Assembly: GCF_032878955.1 (NCBI RefSeq)
Contig: NZ_CP043839.1
Location: forward strand, 930,001-994,000
Direction: 5' to 3'
Source of the DNA: Butyricimonas paravirosa
GTDB taxonomy: Bacteria > Bacteroidota > Bacteroidia > Bacteroidales > Marinifilaceae
DNA: 64,000 nt
Position 1 is the stretch's first letter, and each line of letters begins with the position of its first letter. Of this stretch, positions 27,413 through 37,600 are shown piece after piece. The translations under genes and the position numbers were made by a program. The notes under the pieces are model-generated. The model was not told the origin of the DNA, did no database searches, and saw nothing but the letters and a program-made list of their open reading frames with translations.

Positions 27413-27985
27413 TTAACGAGATATGAATAAAAGAAAAGGCAATAAATAATAGTAATCCTTCAAGCTGATTCTCAACTTTTTGTAGGCTTCTTTTTTGTAG
27501 GCGTGAACAGTTCCTTCCGAAAGATTCATCTTTTCAGCAATCTCCGAATTCTTCAATCCATCTAAAGAAAGATTAATTACCATTCGCATCTGTAAGGGCA
27601 GTTTATCTATCGCATGATTAAAAATACGATGTACCTCCTCTTCCATCACCTGATTTCGAAACTCCTGTTCAGAATCCTCAATCCACTCCTCGGGGATACG
27701 GGAACGTAACTCACGATCACGCAATAAATTAAGACAGGCATGACGCACAACTACATAAAGAAAAGACTTTATCTTCCGGTAATCATCAAAATCCGTGTGT
27801 TTGTTCCAATATTTTAAAAACGTCTCTTGCACCACATCCGCAGCCTCTTCCCGATCACCCAAATAACGGGTCGCAAACAAGCACAATGCTGCATAAAACT
27901 CCTCAAATAACGTCCGAAAAGCTCGTTCGTCACCTTCTTGCAAGTGCTTCAACAATAAACTGGTATCTTCATTTTTCCTCTCCAT
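27413..27985 (-). CDS. ECF RNA polymerase sigma-70 factor, locus 1
   Basis: 190 residues starting MERKNEDTSLLLKHL. Region 2 is visible at about 28-90 (ADVVQETFLKYWNKH) and region 4 at about 125-175, with the helix-turn-helix LDGLKNSEIAEKMNLSEGTV. It belongs to the FecI-like Bacteroidota ECF group. It is followed by the fecR halves and the susC operon on the same strand. Upstream codons to 28036 lie inside the promoter, so the ATG at 27985 is preferred. It would direct polymerase to the susC promoter when released by FecR. Confidence 0.93.
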   Translation of the reverse strand: MERKNEDTSLLLKHLQEGDERAFRTLFEEFYAALCLFATRYLGDREEAADVVQETFLKYWNKHTDFDDYRKIKSFLYVVVRHACLNLLRDRELRSRIPEEWIEDSEQEFRNQVMEEEVHRIFNHAIDKLPLQMRMVINLSLDGLKNSEIAEKMNLSEGTVHAYKKEAYKKLRISLKDYYYLLPFLLFISR

Positions 27986-28006
27986 ACTTTGCGACCCACG
28001 GGTGAA

Positions 28007-28036
28007 CAAAAGTACGGCTTTATAATTACAAAACAA
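28007..28036 (-). promoter_or_regulatory. Primary promoter of sigma gene, locus 1
   Basis: On the minus strand a TTG (28036-28034) lies 19 bp from TACTTTTG (28014-28007), matching the Bacteroidota -33/-7 arrangement TTG-N19-TAnnTTTG. The ATG is 22 bp further on. Confidence 0.65.
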
Positions 28037-28440
28037 TATAATTATCCTCCAAAAAATATAATATCAAGCCTATACACCAAAAGAAAAAATGCAAGCAATC
28101 GTTTCCACATCGAGGTATACCCGGACAAACAGTGATTTATCCTTGTAAAACGGGCATTCAAATAAAATTTCTATCAGATAGGGTTATTATCCTGTTTTCA
28201 AATAGCTATAATCGACTTTTCCAGATGTTAATATATCCTATCGTAATACAAATATTTGTTATTATTATAGGAGCGGGATAGGGGAGGAATGGGAGCGGAA
28301 TGGGAGCGGCTCGCAATATGATAACTGTATTATCACATTTTGAATACATTATTTTACATTAATTTGCACTAAATATTTATTGAACATCCCTAAATCCGCA
28401 AATAAAGCATTCCTTATGAGAAAGTACGAGTATCAACCGG
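28037..28440. other. A+T-rich intergenic stretch without a gene
   Basis: No open frame here looks coding. The region is A+T-rich apart from a short G-rich block at 28270-28310. It separates the two paralogous SusCD operons. Confidence 0.6.
28286..28309. repeat. Short G-rich tandem repeat
   Basis: Two direct copies of GGAATGGGAGC (28286-28296 and 28297-28307) followed by GG, preceded by related G-rich sequence. It stands out in an A+T-rich spacer. Function unknown. Confidence 0.7.
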
Positions 28441-28474
28441 AAAAAATAATTGCCGGATTTTCTTCCGACAATTA
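28441..28474 (-). terminator. Intrinsic terminator of locus 2 operon
   Basis: On the minus strand an 11-bp stem (TAATTGTCGGA paired with TCCGGCAATTA, one imperfect pair, 6-base loop) is followed by six T. It begins about 22 bp after the TlpA stop at 28496. Confidence 0.85.
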
Positions 28475-28495
28475 CTTTTACTTATCAATAATCAT

Positions 28496-29842
28496 TCATT
28501 TTGCAAGCAAGGCATCCAAATGTTCGGTAATTTCCGGATCAGAAGGCCTCGGGGCAAAAGATTCAACAATATTAAATTCCTTGTCAATCAAGATAAAACG
28601 AGGAATATACTTGATTTGCCAATTCACTCTCAATCCTTCGTTATCGACAGAATTAAACTGAGGCACTACCGATTCCTTTTGTTTCAAGTAACTCAACCAA
28701 GTCTTTCTGGAATTATCTGTTGACAATTGAATAAAGACAATATCTTTATCTTTATATTTTTCACTTAACACGGCAAATGCCGGGGATTCCTGAATACAAG
28801 GACCGCACCACGTCGCCCAACAATCCAAATAAATATTTTTGCCTTTAAAACTACTTAACAAGACTTCATTCCCATCAACATCTGTCATGATAATCTCGTG
28901 GGCCGGTTGTCCCGTCATCAGACTTTTCACATTACGGATCTTCTCCCGTAATTCGGAAACAATTCCCACGTGCTGAAAAGATTTTGTCTTTTCCTCCATG
29001 CTCAGAATCACCTCCGGATCTGTTGATGAATCCAATTTCGCCAAAACTTGTAAAGCTTCCTTGATTTCCCGCATTTCCGGGGTAATCTCCACCCCTTGCA
29101 TAAATTCCGCTTGATCCAAGTTATACACAATCACATCCCTGACATCTATAATATCCAGATACTTGTTTTTCGTAATCTCTCGCATCAGTTGATTTACATC
29201 CGGGATAACAGAAGTAATAAAACGCCCGTACCATTGCCTTTGTTCCTCCCGTGACGCTCCTGCATTTTCTTTATTATACAGAGCATAAGTCAAATAACTA
29301 TTCAACAAATTCGCCTTCACCCGAATACGTTCATTCTCCTTAAAAAGCTCCGTTATCCCCTTTAGAGTATCCAGTTGAGCCAATTTAGAAGCCGCAAGCG
29401 CATCCACCACCTCTTTCGTTTTCTCAAAATTCTCCCTTACATTCCGTCCGGACAAAAGAAAAGAGCCCCCCTTGGGATAAAGCCGATCTTTCAAAAACAA
29501 CTGCGCCTCGCTCCCTTTTCCCTTAAAAGTCGCTTGACGGGTATCCGGTGTCAAGTAAACTTCCAAATCATCACCGGGTGAAAGGTAAAGAATGTTACGA
29601 CTGATATTGAAATACATCGGTTGCTCCAACACAAAAGTCGTATCAAAATAACCGGAAGCATCCGTTTTGATTATCCTATTCAAACTCGTACCAAAATCTC
29701 CCGTCACTCCCGTGTACTCCATAATCACTTCTTGTGTACCCATGTCCGCCATCTGTCCTTTCAAATGAATCGTGTTCACTTTCGGAGAATGGCAACCCAT
29801 AATCGTTGTCACAAATAAAATAACTAATGCTATAATTTTCAT
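28496..29842 (-). CDS. TlpA-family thioredoxin lipoprotein, locus 2
   Basis: About 448 residues with a lipoprotein signal ending TIMGC. The N-terminal DUF4369-like beta domain (about 25-125) is followed by a long helical linker and a C-terminal thioredoxin fold with WATWCGPC near residue 347 and the loop IKYIPRFILID with the cis-proline. The start is either the ATG at 29842 or a GTG at 29848 that overlaps the previous stop by one base. It is the last gene of the second SusCD operon and corresponds to the TlpA gene ending the first, though it is about 80 residues longer. Predicted periplasmic thiol oxidoreductase; partner unknown. Confidence 0.9.
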   Translation of the reverse strand: MKIIALVILFVTTIMGCHSPKVNTIHLKGQMADMGTQEVIMEYTGVTGDFGTSLNRIIKTDASGYFDTTFVLEQPMYFNISRNILYLSPGDDLEVYLTPDTRQATFKGKGSEAQLFLKDRLYPKGGSFLLSGRNVRENFEKTKEVVDALAASKLAQLDTLKGITELFKENERIRVKANLLNSYLTYALYNKENAGASREEQRQWYGRFITSVIPDVNQLMREITKNKYLDIIDVRDVIVYNLDQAEFMQGVEITPEMREIKEALQVLAKLDSSTDPEVILSMEEKTKSFQHVGIVSELREKIRNVKSLMTGQPAHEIIMTDVDGNEVLLSSFKGKNIYLDCWATWCGPCIQESPAFAVLSEKYKDKDIVFIQLSTDNSRKTWLSYLKQKESVVPQFNSVDNEGLRVNWQIKYIPRFILIDKEFNIVESFAPRPSDPEITEHLDALLAK

Positions 29843-29847
29843 ATTCA

Positions 29848-30744
29848 CTATTTAATAAATGGTTCACCTTGTATTTTTACAATATTTGATACCAACGTAC
29901 TCAAATCCCCATGTCCCAGTTCATATTCAACCTCCATATAATTCCCGTCTCCCTCGTCAATCCGGGTTACATACCCGTCAGAATTCAACACATAGTCCAC
30001 TTCCCGGACAACCCCATGATCCTCCGTCTTGACTTTCAACCGATCACTCCCTGAATAAATGAAAGTTTTGGTAAAGACAACCTGTCCATCCATTGTTGTT
30101 TCTTTGATCCCAATCAATTGATTTCCATCATAACTATATTCCACGTGAGAACGAGGCTCCCAATTTGAGATATACGTGGCGTATTCGCCGCCCGTAAGCC
30201 GATCGCCATTATAAGTATATACCATACGCATTAACGGATCATCCGTCTTCGAATCACCGATACGACGCCATTTCATAATCTTACGGTCCATCCTTAAAGT
30301 ATCATCATACTCGAACAAATAACTCTCCGAATACTTGAGAACGTATTGTAAATCCTCTTTTGCATAATGATAAATGACCTCCTGATTCGTCTTTCTTTGT
30401 ATCTGGAAAATAACCTGATATTTCATCGGAATAGTACTTCCCGGCTCCAATTGATCAATCTCTTCCTGACTGATAGACGGAACCAACATAAGAACTTGAG
30501 AACTATTCAACCTCCCAATTGTATCTTGATTACGATCTGTAATAAATCCTAAATCCAGACTATTATCAATATAGTTCAGACTAATTTTAAAATCTCCCCA
30601 CAAAGCATTATGCCCCTTGATCTCTTTGGCCCGGTATTTATTCAATTGCACCAAAGGTTCCACATCGTCATTATCGTGGCAAGACATTATAGTCATACTT
30701 AATAACGACAATAATACGATATTCATTAATATTTTCATATTCAT
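29848..30744 (-). CDS. Unrecognised lipoprotein, locus 2 only
   Basis: About 298 residues with a lipoprotein signal ending MSCHDND. The C-terminal half shows repeated strand patterns resembling YD/RHS-like repeats (VYTYNGDRLTGGEYA, VEYSYDGNQLIGIKE, FIYSGSDRLKVKTED), suggesting a DUF4595-like beta structure. No enzyme motif is seen. It lies between the PKD-like and TlpA genes and has no counterpart in the first locus. Start codons at 30744 and 30738 are both ATG. It may be an extra surface ligand-binding lipoprotein; that is inferred only from signal and position. Confidence 0.7.
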   Translation of the reverse strand: MNMKILMNIVLLSLLSMTIMSCHDNDDVEPLVQLNKYRAKEIKGHNALWGDFKISLNYIDNSLDLGFITDRNQDTIGRLNSSQVLMLVPSISQEEIDQLEPGSTIPMKYQVIFQIQRKTNQEVIYHYAKEDLQYVLKYSESYLFEYDDTLRMDRKIMKWRRIGDSKTDDPLMRMVYTYNGDRLTGGEYATYISNWEPRSHVEYSYDGNQLIGIKETTMDGQVVFTKTFIYSGSDRLKVKTEDHGVVREVDYVLNSDGYVTRIDEGDGNYMEVEYELGHGDLSTLVSNIVKIQGEPFIK

Positions 30745-30748
30745 CAAT

Positions 30749-32341
30749 TTAACGCGTGTGATAACAAGTTGTTTTCAATATACGTCCGAAAGGACCATAT
30801 TCCCGATGATAGGTCTTATCTTGAATCAAGTCACCAGTTCCCAAAGATAAGATTGGAACAGCAATTACCTTTCCCTCCCGGGTCGTTTCGTTATAAGTCA
30901 TAACCAACATCATGTGATTACTAGCTCCCAGATCCGTCAATTCGCCCGGTTTATCGGTATTCGGAATTTCCAGTTTTCCCTCACAATACTCAACCACTTG
31001 AATTCCCGTAATCTTTTCTCCCGGATTTGCCTCATATTTAGGTAATGCCTGGGGATGTGACGCCGTTAGCAAAACAGCATATACTTTGTCATCCGTTGCA
31101 TAATACATGACTTCTTCCATAGCCTGTGACTGAAACTTGTGGGCTTTCTCTATATCCGGACATCCATCCAGAATATAATATCCCGTAATCACATCTGGAC
31201 GGTTCTTATCATCTGCATTCATATTAAATGTCCATATTTCATGCAAACCGGTATCGCTATCTTTCAATACGGCATACATTGTAACATTCGGACCATAACC
31301 TATATATATGCACTCTTTATTTCCCAACTGATTCGGGTCCTGTTTGCCATCTGCAGAAGTATTTCGGAATATATGCAAATTATCTTCCGAACGGAAATGC
31401 GGGAAGGCAAGAAAACGACGGTGTTTCTGATCATACGCAATCCCGAAAAGATCTCCTTCTCCCGGATACGGATTGTAAGGTCTGTACAAATAATGCGTGA
31501 CATAATAATCGTCTGTCAAATCTTCTAATAACATTCCCACCCCGTAAGTTGTCGCCTCCTCGTATTGAGTTCTCTTATGGATATGCCCGTTTACAGCAAT
31601 CACATCGTAAGGACCACGGGCACAATTATTCAAGCCTCCCACAACAAATTCCCCGTCAAAAGCTTTAATAAACATATCGTTATTTCTCCGAATCACGGTA
31701 AAATTATCCAGCGGGGAAAGGTCCTCGACAGAATGTTCCGTTGCAATACTTGTTTCAAGATACCCGGCAACAACAGATTTCATATCCGTGACAAGCTCGC
31801 CAATCTTCGCTCCGTTATTGATACTATAAATATTCTCAAAAATACGATCATCTTCATGTTTACTATAATTCCGGTTAAAGTTCTTCCCGATAATCAAATG
31901 CAGATCGGAAGTTTGTTCATCTTTGGTATCAGCCACTAACAAACCGGCCTCGTATTGTCCTGTAACATACAGGTAATAACGCTTGGTTACCGTCAATTCA
32001 TTCTCCGTATCCGTAACCGTGTACAATAAAGAATAAGCCTCCCGATTCATCGGTACGTTGATCACCGTGTCCAATATCATCGTATTTCCCAACGTTTCAT
32101 GTTGCCCGTGTCCCTGAAGTTTCCATTCGAACGATAATGCGGCATCATCCATTCCCTCTTTATAAGCTAATGTCTTTATTTTCAAACGTCCTCCCTGGCT
32201 CACGTATAGTTCCATAGACGTCGAGAAATCATTAATCTGGATCGGTTTCAAAAACTCGACATTCTTGGATGATTCGTCATCAAAGCAAGAGCCAAGCAAG
32301 AAACAAATCATCACCAGTCCTAAAAATATTTTTGTTTTCAT
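30749..32341 (-). CDS. PKD-like family lipoprotein, locus 2
   Basis: 530 residues, lipoprotein signal ending LLGSC. The N-terminal beta-sandwich (about 35-130; LSFEWKLQGHGQHE, then YYLYVTGQYEAGLLV) and the strand-rich remainder resemble the 538-residue protein of the first locus. Position after DUF4843 is the same in both operons. Likely an outer-membrane accessory protein for the SusCD pair. It ends one base before the next lipoprotein frame, which suggests tight co-translation. Confidence 0.82.
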   Translation of the reverse strand: MKTKIFLGLVMICFLLGSCFDDESSKNVEFLKPIQINDFSTSMELYVSQGGRLKIKTLAYKEGMDDAALSFEWKLQGHGQHETLGNTMILDTVINVPMNREAYSLLYTVTDTENELTVTKRYYLYVTGQYEAGLLVADTKDEQTSDLHLIIGKNFNRNYSKHEDDRIFENIYSINNGAKIGELVTDMKSVVAGYLETSIATEHSVEDLSPLDNFTVIRRNNDMFIKAFDGEFVVGGLNNCARGPYDVIAVNGHIHKRTQYEEATTYGVGMLLEDLTDDYYVTHYLYRPYNPYPGEGDLFGIAYDQKHRRFLAFPHFRSEDNLHIFRNTSADGKQDPNQLGNKECIYIGYGPNVTMYAVLKDSDTGLHEIWTFNMNADDKNRPDVITGYYILDGCPDIEKAHKFQSQAMEEVMYYATDDKVYAVLLTASHPQALPKYEANPGEKITGIQVVEYCEGKLEIPNTDKPGELTDLGASNHMMLVMTYNETTREGKVIAVPILSLGTGDLIQDKTYHREYGPFGRILKTTCYHTR

Positions 32342-32384
32342 CTGTTCATCTTTTATTAAACAATTCCATTAAACACGCCACCCA

Positions 32385-33134
32385 TTACCACGGGGCAGGA
32401 ACAACGATCTCTTTACCAGCGTAATCCCCATCATCATGTTTCATCGGCCCAGTTGTCGAGTGTTTATTATATTCGGCTAATTCCAAACGAATCATCTGCT
32501 GAATATTTGACATCTCGTAATACGACATATCGTACTTATCCGGATCCGGGTTAGGTATCGGAGAAAATAAATCCCAATAAGGCAAAGAAGTACGTCCTAA
32601 TTTCTCCATGATAAACTTCCACCAGCCTGTCGAATAAGGTCCGAAAAAGTATTCTAACTGAGACCAGTTATAAGGTTTAATAATCTGAGCGGTAAACGTG
32701 AAATTACATGCCGGATAAACCAAATCCAATTCTTTAAAATCTTCGTTCTCCACGATCTGTACCCGAAGTCGCACAACCTTATGTTCCAACTCCTGCACAC
32801 TATTCACAACCACCGGAACAAATCCTGATTCCGATCCGGCACTTATAGTTCCCTCCAGTAATTCATACATATCTCCCGTTGCAGTCGTTGAATCTGCAAC
32901 AACTACCACCTTCACTTTTCGATCGTAATCTTCCAAATCTCCGGTAAGCAAAATAGGCAATAGTACCGTATCGACATCTTTCCAAGGATTTTCAGCGAAG
33001 GTATAAGAAAACTCCTTCCCGTTAAAATAAACACCCGGACGTCCACGGTATCCCATCGGTTCATCTTTCTCGCATCCACCGAGAAAAACAGAAAGGAATA
33101 TAACCAGACTATATAATATACTCTTTTTCATCAT
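32385..33134 (-). CDS. DUF4843 domain lipoprotein, locus 2
   Basis: 249 residues with a lipoprotein signal ending LGGC. The beta module begins GVYFNGKEFSYTF and carries DRKVKVVVVADST, matching the layout of the first locus (GIYFDTEGK and DRKFTVDVISDQT). Both have a Tyr/Trp-rich C-terminal third (YFFGPYSTGWWKF here). Function unknown; presumed surface accessory lipoprotein. It lies 9 bp after susD. Confidence 0.85.
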   Translation of the reverse strand: MMKKSILYSLVIFLSVFLGGCEKDEPMGYRGRPGVYFNGKEFSYTFAENPWKDVDTVLLPILLTGDLEDYDRKVKVVVVADSTTATGDMYELLEGTISAGSESGFVPVVVNSVQELEHKVVRLRVQIVENEDFKELDLVYPACNFTFTAQIIKPYNWSQLEYFFGPYSTGWWKFIMEKLGRTSLPYWDLFSPIPNPDPDKYDMSYYEMSNIQQMIRLELAEYNKHSTTGPMKHDDGDYAGKEIVVPAPW

Positions 33135-33143
33135 TCATCATTT

Positions 33144-34583
33144 TTAATAAGTTTCTCGACCTCCAAACTCAACCTCCGTCTTCGGTAACGGCATCACGTA
33201 CGTGTTGTCGTTCATAACAACCGTAGATCCTTGAATATTGGTCACTCCTCTTCTCTTGTAATAGAAAAACATTTGCCCTTCCAACAACATCTCTTTACGC
33301 CACTCTTTCAATATTTCCTGCTGAACTACACTCTGAGACAAATCATTTCCTAATTTGCGTTGAATTCCTCTTTTCTCCCGCACGATATTCAAATAATTAA
33401 TTGCTTTCTGCCGATCGGTAACACTTCCCGTCTCGTTCAAGCACTCTGCTGCCATATAATAAACCTCCGCTTTCCGGATCAAAGGAAGACGATTGGCATA
33501 AGTAGATTTATCCACCTGTTTCAACTTCAGAAAAGCATATTGAGTACCCAATTTATCATACAACCACAAATAGCGATAATCACCTGCACCCGTGTTATCT
33601 CCCAGTTCAAACAAATCTTTACCCGTCTGTGCCGCATGAAACAGGAATTGGGGATTCGTTCTCGTAATATCCACTTTAGCCTCGAAACTCAACTCCGTGA
33701 TCTTCGAGAATTGGTACACGTTCAATCCGAAAAGATATTCGGAAGAAAACGTAAAATCACGCAACTGCAAATCATTCGTTTCCAATCTATTCTTATCTAC
33801 CCACGGGAATTGCTGCTCCATTGCAATCAACTCTTCGGCATATTTCAACGCCATATCCTTATTCCCCTGCCACATGGCCACCCGGGCCCGTGTTGCCAAT
33901 AAAGCATAATAGTTAAACGTCAACCGGGAAGTTGCCACCTCACGAGGCAAAAACTTATCAGCCTCAGCCAAATCAGCCTCGATATAGGCTAAAACATCTT
34001 TTACTGTAGATTGTTTTGTTATCTCTTTATTATAATCCGTCACGTAAGGAATAGACAAACGACTTAATATCTCCGGACGTTCCTTTAAATCACCCCAACC
34101 GAACAGACGCAACAAATCAAAATGCAGAAAAGCACGTAACCCCAAACATTCTCCCTTAATCCGAGCATATACAGGTGGGGTTACACAGGAACTCGTTTCT
34201 AAGTTTTTCAAAATATTATTCACATTGGCAATTGCATTATAAGCTGCACTCCAAATACCATCAATCCGTGTCAACACGGCATCCATATCGTAACGATACT
34301 GGGTACAATCGAAATAATTGTTTGTCAGCGGATCAATCTCGTATTGTTGAGCCACCGCCTCTATAAAACCGTAGCTCATCTCTTTTCCATATAAACGGGT
34401 ATCCGTCATCAGGATATACACACCCGTTATAGCGTCTTCAAAACCTTGTTCCGTCTCGAACAACACGTCACCCTTTATTTCAGATTTGGGTTCCACGTCC
34501 AACCAATTAGAGCAAGATATGGTTCCGAATGATAATAAGCTCATCCAAATTATCAAACAGTATGTATTTATTCTAGCGCTCAT
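33144..34583 (-). CDS. SusD/RagB family outer-membrane lipoprotein, locus 2
   Basis: 479 residues, lipoprotein signal ending TISC, N-terminus NWLDVEPKSEIKGDVLF. The SusD helix motif reads CLGLRAFLHFDLLRLFGWGD near residue 150, and the end RKEMLLEGQMFFYYKRRG matches the first-locus protein. It should act as the ligand-capturing lid of the adjacent SusC channel. It lies 36 bp after susC. Ligand unknown. Confidence 0.93.
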   Translation of the reverse strand: MSARINTYCLIIWMSLLSFGTISCSNWLDVEPKSEIKGDVLFETEQGFEDAITGVYILMTDTRLYGKEMSYGFIEAVAQQYEIDPLTNNYFDCTQYRYDMDAVLTRIDGIWSAAYNAIANVNNILKNLETSSCVTPPVYARIKGECLGLRAFLHFDLLRLFGWGDLKERPEILSRLSIPYVTDYNKEITKQSTVKDVLAYIEADLAEADKFLPREVATSRLTFNYYALLATRARVAMWQGNKDMALKYAEELIAMEQQFPWVDKNRLETNDLQLRDFTFSSEYLFGLNVYQFSKITELSFEAKVDITRTNPQFLFHAAQTGKDLFELGDNTGAGDYRYLWLYDKLGTQYAFLKLKQVDKSTYANRLPLIRKAEVYYMAAECLNETGSVTDRQKAINYLNIVREKRGIQRKLGNDLSQSVVQQEILKEWRKEMLLEGQMFFYYKRRGVTNIQGSTVVMNDNTYVMPLPKTEVEFGGRETY

Positions 34584-34619
34584 ATTTTTATATTTTATTC
34601 ATTCAATCTATAACAGGAC

Positions 34620-37600
34620 CTAAAAAGTCATCTGCAACGAAAAATTATAATTTCTTGCAAAAGGATAAGACAATCCCCGTTCTGTCTTAATCGTGGATAA
34701 CTTAGCCACATCGTTCATATAGAACGCCACACTCAAACGCTCCATACCCATTTTCTTCACGAAAGCATGACGGAAGAAATCATACGAGAAATTGATAGAA
34801 GATATATTCAACTCATTCTTCTTTTGAACAAAACGAGAGGTTGCATAAGTCTTCTCGTCCACCTTATAGGCCTGTTTCTCCGGGTCCCACACCTGTTTCA
34901 ACGACCGGAAACGTACCTTATCCCCCGGTTTCTGCCATCTTCCCTCCAATACCCGTTTATCCACGGCATAGCTCATATTTACATTCTCTACCCGATCCAC
35001 CAAAGTCTCGTTATACATTTTAGCTCCCAATTCGTACATGCACATCACGTTCAATCCAAATCCTTTGTATCCGAGATTTATCCCGAAACTCCCGCGCAAT
35101 TTAGGCAAGTTATCTCCACACACGACCATATCTTCCGCCCGGTATTCATACGTGGATACTCCATCTTTTGTCAAATAAATCTCACGCCCGGTTGCCGGAT
35201 CTATCCCTAACGAGCGAACAGCCCAAATAGCGTTCATGGAAACTCCGTCGTAATATTTGGTGACCAATTTACTATCACTTTCCGCCATCTCATCCATCTT
35301 CTCGTTATAGGCCTTCATGGAATCGGAAATCTTGACAACCCGATTCTTATTGTGTGCCGCACGTAAGGAAAGCGTTAAGAATGTCCTGTCTTGAGGATGC
35401 GACAACACCATATAGCTCATACTTAGCTCAATACCCGTGTTCCTCACTTTCCCCACATTCTCTTGTACCGTTGTGAATCCGGTAGATGGGGGTAAGGTGA
35501 AGGCGACCAACAAGTTTTCCGTCGTACTCTGGTAATAATCAAACACGAGATTGAAATTATTTTTTACTGACATATCCATACCCACGTTGTAATCCATCTT
35601 CTTCTGCCACTTCAAATCCTTATTCTCCATACCCATCAAATAGGCTCCCAACTTATTCTCATAGTTTTTCTCGCTATAATTATAAGTAGCCAAAGACTGA
35701 TAGGCATTATTTCCTTGTGATCCCGTACTTCCGACAGATGCTCTCAGTTTCAACCGTGAAAACCATTCCTTACTTCTCAACCATTTTTCATTGTGCATAT
35801 TCCATCCGGCACCTAAACTCCAGAAGTTACCCCAACGTTGATTTGCTCCAAACTGGCTGGACGCATTTGTTCTGAACGTGGCATCAAAAAGTAACCGATC
35901 ATCGTATGAATAGTTGAACACGGCATTCACACCAATATTACGAGTTGTCGATTCCGCACCCTGTGGTTTTGTATCCTCTGCATACTGACGGGCAAAAAAG
36001 ATACTGTTCATCCGGTCACTGGGAAATCCCTCTGCCTTGTAAATATTCTCTTCGTAAGTCGTTTCATCCAAACTGTAACTCAAAAAACCGAACAAATAAT
36101 GCAGTTCTTTCACTTGACGGGAAAAATTCAAACTGAAATCGTAGTTCATCGTTTGACTCTCTCCCTCGTTAATCTGGTAAGAACCTTTCTTCTGTAATTC
36201 TTGCTCTGTATTAAATTTCAAATGATTAGCGGGATAAAACTGATCCGACCGACTGAATTTACGATTAAAACCGATCCTCACTTTCGCCTTAAACCCTTGT
36301 AAAATATCATATTCTCCCTCGAAATTATCGGTAACCTCCGTATATTTATCTTTCAGACTCGTATTCAACGTGGCGTTATAAAGCGGATTCCCGTAAAAGG
36401 CCTCTTCATCTCCGGCATTTTTTGCAATCTGACCATATTCATCCACCGGACTCCAATAAGGATTCAGTTTAGAATATTCTGCAAACGAACCATAAGGAGA
36501 GTCATTACTCTTGTTCATGTTCACAGACAACTCATTCCTAAACTTAAATTTGTTATTCCGATAAGAGGCAAACACAGAACCGGCCACATTCGTCCGATCG
36601 GAGCCTTTCATAACACCCACGACATCATTGTACGAGACGTTCGCCACGAGCTGAATGTTCTTATCTCCCAATTCGATCATCAACGAATGTTTATGACCGA
36701 CACCATTTCTCAATGGTTTGGCTAACCAATCCGTATCTACCCCGGCTTTCACTTTCGAAAGACGTTCCATGTATAATTTTTCCAACCGGAGAATATCGTC
36801 CACGTTCTCCCGGCTCGAAGGAGTGTACATCCCGTAAATTCTCTCCGCTTCTAACTTTTCCTCTGCATTACACAAATTATAAGAAGACAAATCCGGAGCC
36901 TGAACATCCACGCTTCCGGAATAACTTACCCGGAGATTCTTGGAAACATTCCTTTTCGTCTCGATAACCACAACCCCGTTGGCTGCCTTCGAACCATATA
37001 TCGCTTTTGCCGCAGCATCTTTCAATATTGTCACCGACTCAACACGATTAATATCCAAATCGAAGATTTTCACCGCACTCGCCTCAAAACCATCCAATAT
37101 AAAAAGAGGAATATTCGGATTGTTCTCGTAATTACCCCGCAAATCCAAATCACTATTGTCACCCATCGTGATCACGGAAGTTCCCCGCAATTGCATATCC
37201 GGAATCCGGTTAGGATCTGAACCAAATTCAAGGCTCTCGAAAATCATCAACCCGGGTTCCATGCTTTTCAAACTCTGGAATACATTCTGATTCCCCACCT
37301 TCAACAATTCATCCCCCTTAATCGTCGTTGCCGATCCCGTGAAACTACTGGCCTTACGGGTAAACATTCCTGTCACCACGACCTCTTCCACCTCCGTCAC
37401 ATCATCTTCCAACACGATATTAATCACGTTATTTCCCATGTACTTCACCTCCCGGGATTTCATTCCCACGAAAGTAAAAATCAACACGGGCTCCTGCACA
37501 TCCGGAATCGTGATGCTATAACGTCCGTTCTGGTCGGTAACCACACCCATTGTCGTGTGTTTTAATAAAATCGTTACCCCCGGCAACGGCAGACTATCCT

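Noticed and set aside
28037..28495. CRISPR array or tRNA in the spacer with G-rich repeats
   Set aside because: Only two adjacent 11-bp copies without spacers, and no cloverleaf-like sequence. No rRNA, tRNA or CRISPR was seen anywhere in the window.
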